A stretch of DNA of 32,446 bases from Sideroxydans sp. (lineage in GTDB: Bacteria > Pseudomonadota > Gammaproteobacteria > Burkholderiales > Gallionellaceae), in contig WOZO01000198.1 in assembly GCA_011620315.1 (NCBI GenBank), positions 1 through 32,446 on the forward strand, in the 5' to 3' direction. The notes beneath the pieces were generated by a model. It was not told where the DNA came from. It saw only the letters and a list, made by a program, of their open reading frames with translations, and did not search any database. Below are positions 27,694 through 32,446 of this stretch, in pieces (position 1 is the stretch's first letter; every line of letters starts with the position of its first letter). The position numbers and the translations under genes were made by a program.

Positions 27694-28037
27694 AACTGCC
27701 CAATGGCAAAAGCGCATTCGTTGACATCGAAAAGTTGCGGGGATACTGTCTATCCGGACAGCATCCGGAAGGTCGACATAAGGCAAGAGTGTTCTTGGCG
27801 ACGCTGGGAATGTCAGCTGCCGATGCGGACAAATTACGGGAGATATTGTTAATCGCAGCGGCGGATCATGATGATGTTTCCGAGACTGTCGCCGATGAAT
27901 ATGGTCGCCGCTTTACGTTGGATGTGCATATCGTCTGGGGTAGTCGCGAAGCAGTTATTAGAAGCGCATGGATTATCAAGAGCGGTGAGGAATTTCCGCG
28001 TTTAGTCAGTTGCTATGTATTGAGAGGTGTCGCATGA
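27690..28037 (+). CDS. DUF6883-type small protein
   Basis: 115 residues. The start MKLPNGKSAFVDIEKLRGYCL with HPEGRHKARVFLATLGM resembles the DUF6883 family, often found either as a stand-alone gene or at the C-terminus of larger predicted toxin-like proteins. The second half (RRFTLDVHIVWGSREAVIRSAWIIKSGEEFPRL) is a beta-rich segment typical of the same family. Start and stop both form ATGA overlaps, with the dead toxin upstream and the DUF4926 gene downstream. A toxin or effector role paired with the downstream gene is my inference; biochemical function is unknown to me. Confidence 0.72.
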   Translation: MKLPNGKSAFVDIEKLRGYCLSGQHPEGRHKARVFLATLGMSAADADKLREILLIAAADHDDVSETVADEYGRRFTLDVHIVWGSREAVIRSAWIIKSGEEFPRLVSCYVLRGVA

Positions 28038-28243
28038 AAACATTAGAAGTTGTCGCACTGATCAACGATGTTCCGGAAAAACATCTTCGCCGAGGACAGG
28101 TGGGCGCAGTGGTTGAGATACTCGCACCCGGCGTAGTAGAAGTTGAATTCTCGGATCTGGATGGAGTTTCTTACGCCATGTGTGCAATACCGGAAAGCAA
28201 CTTGATGGTGCTGCATCACATCCCGGATGCGATTGCGGCATAG
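28034..28243 (+). CDS. DUF4926-type small protein
   Basis: 69 residues: MKTLEVVALINDVPEKHLRRG then QVGAVVEILAPGVVEVEFSD and YAMCAIPESNLMVL. This is the compact beta-barrel-like DUF4926 pattern (LxDvVALlxdlPexgLxrGxxGtVVe). It overlaps the DUF6883 gene by four bases and, as far as I know, the two families recur side by side, so they may act as a pair (for example effector and neutralising partner). No toxin-antitoxin activity is shown by sequence alone. Confidence 0.75.
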   Translation: MKTLEVVALINDVPEKHLRRGQVGAVVEILAPGVVEVEFSDLDGVSYAMCAIPESNLMVLHHIPDAIAA

Positions 28244-28307
28244 ATTTTATAAATTGGGCTGAATCGATGGAGTCTGTCCCAGAGGTCTCCGTCAGGAGGG
28301 TGATGCG

Positions 28308-28622
28308 ATGAAGACCAATAAAATAGAGCGCCTGAAGGCCGCAGGGTGGGAAGTAGGGAACGCCGAGGATTTTTTGCAATTAAGCGATGAAGAAGCAAAG
28401 CTCGTCGTACTGAAACTCTCGCTGATCAGCGCCGTAAAAAAATCGCGTATCAAACGCAAACTATCGCAAACCGATCTTGCGCAGCGCATGAAATCCAGCC
28501 AGTCGCGCATCGCAAAGACCGAAGCGGGTGACCCTTCTGTTTCGCTGGACTTGGTCGTGCGCGCACTCATCGCAAGCGGCGCAACGACGCGTGATGTTCA
28601 GGCGGCGTTCACGGCGCAATAG
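28308..28622 (+). CDS. Orphan XRE-family HTH protein, HigA-like antitoxin
   Basis: 104 residues with a perfect AGGAGG seven to eight bases upstream of the ATG. N-terminal RLKAAGWEVGNAEDFLQLSDEE is typical of HigA-type antitoxins of the KAAGW..g.a.eFL.Ls.eE family. The HTH covers about residues 48-90 (RKLSQTDLAQRMKSSQSRIAKTE). In complete systems a HigB/RelE toxin gene precedes it, but the 64 bases before it contain none. An IS630 remnant follows within 100 bases, so loss of a partner by transposon activity is possible. Confidence 0.85.
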   Translation: MKTNKIERLKAAGWEVGNAEDFLQLSDEEAKLVVLKLSLISAVKKSRIKRKLSQTDLAQRMKSSQSRIAKTEAGDPSVSLDLVVRALIASGATTRDVQAAFTAQ

Positions 28623-28719
28623 TCGGGAATTTTGGGGGCATAATTGCCAATCTGGCTGGGATGAGGGGGCGGATACATGATCAAGCCTGGCTCCCTTTGA
28701 TCTTTCTCGGAATGTCGTA

Positions 28720-29122
28720 TTGCAAGACCCCGTGTTTCTTTTCGTCACCAATCAGGGCAAGACACGCTGGATGATCATTGATGAGGCGTTCAACTCGGAC
28801 AAGCTTATCGAGTTCCTGGAAGCGCTGATTAAAGAAGCGGATAAAAAGTGTTTCTGATCCTCGACAACCTCCGCGTGCATCACAGCAGGCCAGTCAAGAA
28901 ATGAGAGGAAGAGCATCAAGACAAGATTGATCTGTTCTTACAGAACTCAACCCGGAAAAGCGACTTAATGCCGACCTGAAGCAGGCCATCTATACCAAGG
29001 TCCCGGTACGTACCAAGACCAAAATGAAAGCCGCAACAACCGAACACAGGCGGAACTTGGAGAAATCACCTGAGCGTGTAAAAAAATACTTTCAGGATTC
29101 TCGGGTGAAATATGTCGCATAA
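28720..29122 (+). pseudogene. IS630-family transposase remnant (C-terminal half)
   Basis: Three frames together rebuild the C-terminal half of an IS630-type DDE transposase. They are VTNQGKTRWMIIDEAFNSDK and LIEFLEALIKEADKK (to about 28852), then VFLILDNLRVHHSRPVK and EEHQDKIDLF, then ELNPEKRLNADLKQAIY ending in FQDSRVKYVA and TAA at 29120-29122. The catalytic Asp of LILDN and Glu of ELNPE are visible. A frameshift at KKV, a TGA after PVKK, and a deletion removing the YLPSYSP segment make it dead. The N-terminal half and terminal repeats are missing. 28623-28719 shows nothing else recognisable. Confidence 0.8.
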
Positions 29123-29216
29123 AACTTCGGTTCATCTGGCCGAATCAATATTGCCCCGGCCCGATCTCTCCGTGGATCGTTAAGTCGCGTCATGTCGCGT
29201 GACTTGTGTTTACTGA

Positions 29217-29395
29217 CCTCTGCAGAAAGATGAAATCGATAGTCACGGATAGATTAGGCCGAGTCTATATGGTTCAAGCAAGCACCAAGTCCAAGTTGAG
29301 GACTGCCGCAATCGAACACACGCAGGTTTTGGTGAGATTGCCAGAGCCATCTCTGACAGACCTTCTTGGACTCGCGGGCGAAATATGCAGCATGA
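29217..29395 (+). pseudogene. Second, more decayed IS630-family transposase tail
   Basis: About 0.27 kb after the first tail the same region recurs in a diverged copy. TKSKLRTAAIEH aligns with TKTKMKAATTEH of the first copy, and after a frame change TFLDSRAKYAA with stop at 29393-29395 aligns with YFQDSRVKYVA and its stop. The nucleotide alignment is continuous but clearly diverged, so these are two related elements or an old duplication, not a recent tandem copy. 29396-29546 holds nothing recognisable. Confidence 0.65.
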
Positions 29396-29546
29396 AAATT
29401 TCCAGCGCCGCTTGGGCGGGTCGATATGCGGATATCGTTGCAAAAAATCATTCGGGAGGCACGCCCTGTCTTGCTGATTGCAAATTTCATTGTAGGAAAA
29501 TCGCGCCAAAATCTTATCCGTCTGTTATGTAATGGAATTGTGCATC

Positions 29547-29562
29547 TGGCACACTCCGTGCT
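29547..29562 (+). promoter_or_regulatory. Sigma-54 (RpoN) -24/-12 promoter
   Basis: TGGCACACTCCGTGCT matches the consensus TGGCACGNNNNTTGCW at all but two defined positions, with the invariant GG (29548-29549) and GC (29560-29561) exactly ten bases apart. Transcription would begin near 29573, about 20 bases before the first ATG of the sulfur operon, leaving room for a GAGGG ribosome-binding site. An enhancer-binding activator is required; no activator gene is in the window. Confidence 0.7.
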
Positions 29563-29592
29563 TGTAAGAGGGGCGAATATGAGGGATGGACG

Positions 29593-29907
29593 ATGGGGTT
29601 GATGAGTCTGATTTTTTATAAGGGCAGAAAAGAAGGCTTGTACGTCGAGCGTGAAGTCGATGTGCCTGGATACGGTTTGCAGGCGATCATGAGGTCGCTG
29701 GATTGTATTGGGGCTGTTTGCCCGCGACCGCAGTTATTCGTGATAAAAGTGCTGGAGGAGCTCAAGGCGGGCGATGTGATTGAAGTGGTTTCTGATAATC
29801 CGTCTTCAGTCGAAGGTTTTCCGTTTCTGGCTCAGGCCTTGAATTGCGATTTTCTTGTATCGGTTCGGGAAGAGGGATTCTGGCGAATTTATCTTCGCAA
29901 GAGTTAG
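29593..29907 (+). CDS. TusA-family sulfur-carrier protein with N-terminal extension
   Basis: 104 residues. The TusA/SirA fold begins at about residue 34 with RSLDCIGAVCPRPQLFVIKV; Cys43 of CPRP is the persulfide-carrying residue, and an extra Cys38 precedes it. The domain continues with LEELKAGDVIEVVSDNPSS and a second half ending in FWRIYLRKS. A 33-residue N-terminal extension (SLIFYKGRKEGLYVEREVDV) is not usual for the approximately 80-residue family. First gene after the sigma-54 promoter, followed 34 bases later by the YeeE-type transporter. Likely role is receiving or delivering sulfane sulfur (or selenium) at the transporter. Confidence 0.88.
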   Translation: MGLMSLIFYKGRKEGLYVEREVDVPGYGLQAIMRSLDCIGAVCPRPQLFVIKVLEELKAGDVIEVVSDNPSSVEGFPFLAQALNCDFLVSVREEGFWRIYLRKS

Positions 29908-29941
29908 TGGCATGAAGAAGTGACTTTGATCGGGGATTATT

Positions 29942-31384
29942 ATGTTGGGTATGCAATCTGCAAATACACCGTGGTTGTCAAAGAGCAATAACCGTTACGC
30001 GGCAGGCGTGGTGTTTTTTGTGATCGTCTGCTCCATCTTTGCGTTATCGATGGATCCACGCTTCCTGTATCTTTTGGTGTATGCGTGGTTCGGGGTGGTC
30101 TACGGGCTGTTGTTGCAGTATGGGCGATTTTGCATGGCCTCGGCGGTGCGGGACCTTTTCGCGGTGAAGGTTCCTCGCATGGCGGTCGGCATGATGATCG
30201 CGGTCGCCTTGTACTCAGTCGTGGCGACTGTCGTCACACTGGCTGGTTTCAGCACATTCCATCCCAATGCGCTGGGTTGGCACATCATGATAGGTGGTGC
30301 GATCTTTGGTTTTGGCATCGTGTTCACGGGGGGTTGTGCATCGGGGTCGCTGTACAAGGCGGGCGAGGGCAACATGAGCTCCATGCTGGTGATCCTAGCG
30401 ATCTCGTTCTCTCAGGCCATCGTTGTTTCCGCCAGCGGCTGGTGGGACAGCATGGTGCCCCAGTCCTGGGTGAGTTCGGCGGCAGCCAAGGATATGCCGT
30501 CGGAGTTGAGTGTGACTCAAGGCTGGTTCGATATCTTTACGGCAGGTTATGTCTGGGATTTGAAAGGGACGACGACGGCGGAACTGCTCGGCATGGGAGG
30601 AACTGCCTCGGGTGCCGTATTTGCCAATGCATTCCTTACCGCGATTTTGCCGGTCGCGGTCATTCTCTTGCTGCTCTACAAGTTCTATTTCAGAAAAGGC
30701 TACGTCAGGCGTACGGGCAAGACGGCGATGTCCATGAAGGATGAGCTGGCCGGTTTGTGGGCGATGTGCACTTCATCGAAGAACACTGCAATTGCCGGCA
30801 TAGGCCTGGGGATTTTTGCGGGCCTGCACATGTACGTGACGGGTGCGCTTCGCGATTATTACGGGATCCTGAATTTTGGCGACCTGCTCACGGCGATGGG
30901 ATACCAGAGCGGCCTGTCGATCCAGGACACGGTATTCGATCCCGGATACTGGTACATCACCACGCAGGAGGCCCAATGGGGCGGGTGGGTGTTGCACCAG
31001 CTCGGGGTGGAAAACATGGGCAACATCTACTTCGGTCTCGAAAACGGTTTGCCCAATCCGCTTCTCAATGCCCCCGGTTTTATGTCGATCGGCATCATCC
31101 TGGGTGCATCCGTGATGGCGCTGACGCGTGGTGAATTCAAATGGAAGAAGCCCAGTGTTGAATCTGCGATCTTTGCGGTCGTTGGCGGCACCCTGATGGG
31201 CATCGGCGCCCGTATCGGCATGGGCTGCAATATCGGGGCATTCTTCGCCACGGTCACGAATGGCGATCCCAGCGGATGGATCTATTTGCTTGGCATGGTG
31301 ATCGGATCCTATGTCGGTGTGAAGGTATTTGCCTGGTGGATGGACTGGAGCGCGGCTCGGAATCAGAGTGAGTGCGCTTTGTGA
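29942..31384 (+). CDS. YeeE/YedE-family thiosulfate/sulfur-species transporter
   Basis: Inner-membrane protein of 480 residues with about 10-12 membrane segments and two homologous halves. Conserved cysteine motifs: GRFCMASAVRD (C64), TGGCASGSLYKAGEG (C132) and ARIGMGCNIGAFF (C429). In the characterised relative TsuA, such cysteines pass thiosulfate through the membrane. Length matches the long YeeE/YedE forms. A TusA-family gene lies on either side, the usual partner that takes over the sulfur on the cytoplasmic side. A selenium-species role as proposed for some YedE proteins cannot be excluded from sequence alone. Confidence 0.9.
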   Translation: MLGMQSANTPWLSKSNNRYAAGVVFFVIVCSIFALSMDPRFLYLLVYAWFGVVYGLLLQYGRFCMASAVRDLFAVKVPRMAVGMMIAVALYSVVATVVTLAGFSTFHPNALGWHIMIGGAIFGFGIVFTGGCASGSLYKAGEGNMSSMLVILAISFSQAIVVSASGWWDSMVPQSWVSSAAAKDMPSELSVTQGWFDIFTAGYVWDLKGTTTAELLGMGGTASGAVFANAFLTAILPVAVILLLLYKFYFRKGYVRRTGKTAMSMKDELAGLWAMCTSSKNTAIAGIGLGIFAGLHMYVTGALRDYYGILNFGDLLTAMGYQSGLSIQDTVFDPGYWYITTQEAQWGGWVLHQLGVENMGNIYFGLENGLPNPLLNAPGFMSIGIILGASVMALTRGEFKWKKPSVESAIFAVVGGTLMGIGARIGMGCNIGAFFATVTNGDPSGWIYLLGMVIGSYVGVKVFAWWMDWSAARNQSECAL

Positions 31385-31421
31385 TGCTGGAAGAGATTCG
31401 AAATAGTATGAGGAGACTGGT

Positions 31422-31673
31422 ATGGCAATGACATTTAACAAGATCGGCGATGGTGAGTGGAAATTGAACGTGTGCGGATATACCTGTCCGCATCCGCAGA
31501 TGTACACCAAGAAGGCGTTGCAGAAGATGGAAGGCGGGGATGTGCTGATACTGGAATTCGATAATCCATCCTCCGGCGAATCCATCCTGGCCATGTGCGA
31601 AGCAGAGGGCAACGATCTGTTCGACAAGCAGGATTTGGGCGGCTCTTTTTCCTGGAAGATCAGGAAAGCATGA
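31422..31673 (+). CDS. TusA-family sulfur-carrier protein (second copy)
   Basis: 83 residues, the standard family length. Opening WKLNVCGYTCPHPQMYTKKAL places the carrier cysteine C22 in CPHP, with an additional C18. The core MEGGDVLILEFDNPSSGESI matches the first copy (AGDVIEVVSDNPSSVEG), and the chain ends SFSWKIRKA. AGGAG six bases before the ATG is a strong ribosome-binding site. Placed 37 bases after the transporter gene and 3 bases before the DsrE-like gene. The two TusA proteins are clearly divergent, so they likely have different partners rather than being a recent duplication. Confidence 0.9.
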   Translation: MAMTFNKIGDGEWKLNVCGYTCPHPQMYTKKALQKMEGGDVLILEFDNPSSGESILAMCEAEGNDLFDKQDLGGSFSWKIRKA

Positions 31674-31676
31674 GTT

Positions 31677-31988
31677 ATGCGAATCGGTATCGTGGTGACT
31701 GACCAGGCATGTTGTGCCCATGCCATCGGCCTGATTGATGGTGCAACGGCAAGGGGCTGGGAATTCCGGTGTTTTCTAACCGATACGGGGGTGAATCTAC
31801 TGGCAGACCCGGATTTTGTTGAACGCGCAAAGAGACATCCCGATAGCGTTTCGCTATGTGAGCATAGCGCCGAGCGTTATGCGTTGGGGCAATACGACGT
31901 GAAAGCGCTTTCTGAAATCGTGGTGGTCGGCGGGCAATATCAGGATGCCGAGCTCGTGCGCAAATGCGACAGGGTGCTGGTTTTCTAG
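31677..31988 (+). CDS. DsrE-family sulfurtransferase-like protein
   Basis: 103 residues with a DsrE/TusD-like flavodoxin-type fold: MRIGIVVTDQACCAHAIGLI, WEFRCFLTDTGVNLLADP, SVSLCEHSAERYALG, EIVVVGGQYQDAELV. C61 in CEHSAER is at the position of the active cysteine of DsrE-type proteins (CxxSxxR); further cysteines are C12, C13, C32 and C97, many for this size. TusA and DsrE-type proteins exchange persulfide in known sulfur oxidisers, and here their genes are 3 bases apart. No dsrF/dsrH set or dsrAB genes are in the window. Confidence 0.82.
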   Translation: MRIGIVVTDQACCAHAIGLIDGATARGWEFRCFLTDTGVNLLADPDFVERAKRHPDSVSLCEHSAERYALGQYDVKALSEIVVVGGQYQDAELVRKCDRVLVF

Positions 31989-31997
31989 GGAGGCAAA

Positions 31998-32255
31998 GTG
32001 AAAAAGAAGAATGTCCTGATGCTGGCATCCGAAAAGAAAGTGGAAGCGCTGCGCATGGCGACGGGGCTCACCCTGCTGGACGACAGCGTGAGTGTCGCGA
32101 CCTGGGGAGGGTTGCCGGATGAGGCCGATGTGCACGAGCAGCTTGAAGCGCTCGAATTCATGGAGGTTCCCATTATTCGGCTGGATCAGGATGGGGCTGT
32201 CATCGCCGAGTTGGCGGCGCAGATCCTCAAGAGCGATGTGGTGTATTGCGTATGA
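31998..32255 (+). CDS. Small DsrE/DsrF-like protein, uncharacterised
   Basis: 85 residues starting at GTG 31998 with GGGAGG four bases upstream. Opening KNVLMLASEKKVEALRMATG then LTLLDDSVSVATW resembles the first beta-alpha-beta of DsrE/DsrF proteins (ALRMAvGLtl.d.V.V). The only cysteine is next to last (VVYCV), an arrangement like DsrH/TusB-type proteins where the reactive Cys is near the C-terminus. The fold is inferred from pattern, the family is not certain. It is followed by the next gene with an ATGA overlap. Confidence 0.75.
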   Translation: MKKKNVLMLASEKKVEALRMATGLTLLDDSVSVATWGGLPDEADVHEQLEALEFMEVPIIRLDQDGAVIAELAAQILKSDVVYCV

Positions 32256-32440
32256 AGAAACGAATCTTGTTGATCGACCCGTTTGCCGGAGCCGCGCGAA
32301 TGCCGGATCTGGCGGCTGCATTGAAGAATGCAGGTGCAGACGTGAGGGAACTGGATATTGCCCAAGGATATGACGCGGTGCTGGATGCATTGGAGGATGG
32401 ATTCATGCCGGTCGTGCTGAAGGTAATGCAACGTAGTTGA
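32252..32440 (+). CDS. 62-residue protein of unknown function, last gene of the sulfur operon
   Basis: Starts at ATG 32252, overlapping the previous stop by four bases (ATGA). Sequence pattern MKKRILLIDPFAGAARMPDL then AAALKNAGADVRELDI and YDAVLDALEDGFMPVVLKVM suggests a beta-alpha-beta unit, possibly a truncated or minimal Rossmann-like partner of the DsrE-like proteins. There are no cysteines, so it cannot itself carry persulfide; a structural or regulatory subunit is more likely. The gene is complete, stopping 6 bases before the window end; whether the operon continues is unseen. Confidence 0.65.
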   Translation: MKKRILLIDPFAGAARMPDLAAALKNAGADVRELDIAQGYDAVLDALEDGFMPVVLKVMQRS

Positions 32441-32446
32441 ACATAG

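Noticed and set aside
29206-29532. 108-residue plus-strand frame before the sulfur operon
   Set aside because: Explained by a frameshifted IS630 transposase tail rather than a new gene.

Overview
The window reads as chromosomal DNA of a GC-rich betaproteobacterium. A freshwater lithotroph of the Nitrosomonadales/Gallionellaceae type is my best inference, from the mix of bacteriohemerythrin, c-di-GMP proteins, HslR, RdgC, ParC/ParE and a YeeE/TusA/DsrE sulfur operon. Taxonomy was not tested by any search. Nearly all genes between 1 and 27.2 kb lie on the minus strand; the last 5 kb is on the plus strand.

Region by region. (1) 79-4825, minus: a four-gene MacAB/TolC-type exporter operon (NodT-like outer-membrane lipoprotein, MacA-like adaptor, ABC ATPase, FtsX-type permease), with a REP-like hairpin between ATPase and permease. 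(2) 5031-7502, plus: hslR, a fused aminoglycoside-phosphotransferase-like/P-loop kinase protein, and a bacteriohemerythrin. (3) 7567-13792, minus: a c-di-GMP region. It holds a PAS-GGDEF-EAL membrane protein, a decayed chemoreceptor tail, a PotD-like periplasmic binding protein translationally coupled to a membrane GGDEF protein, and a class I c-di-GMP (GEMM-I) riboswitch with its own promoter leading a 60-residue four-cysteine protein. (4) 13893-20957, minus: rdgC, parC, parE, a dicarboxylate/glutamate symporter and a small secreted protein. (5) 21181-22624, plus: an AT-rich segment with a direct repeat and a solitary HipA-family (YjjJ-type) kinase. (6) 22762-27160, minus: serC, an ATP-grasp protein overlapping serC, and rlhA. 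(7) 27320-29395, plus: an accessory patch with a toxin-antitoxin remnant, a DUF6883/DUF4926 pair, an orphan HTH antitoxin and two decayed IS630-family transposase tails. (8) 29547-32440, plus: a sigma-54-type promoter followed by a six-gene operon (TusA-like, YeeE/YedE transporter, TusA-like, DsrE-like and two small uncharacterised proteins).

How the genes may work together. In region 3 the binding protein plus GGDEF pair resembles the Vibrio NspS/MbaA polyamine-sensing logic. The riboswitch less than 0.2 kb downstream of that operon would read the c-di-GMP produced and control the small Cys protein. In region 8 the transporter would import a sulfur (or selenium) species, and two TusA-type carriers and a DsrE-type protein would relay it as persulfide. 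Both are inferences from gene content and order; the riboswitch and the sigma-54 element are read directly from sequence.
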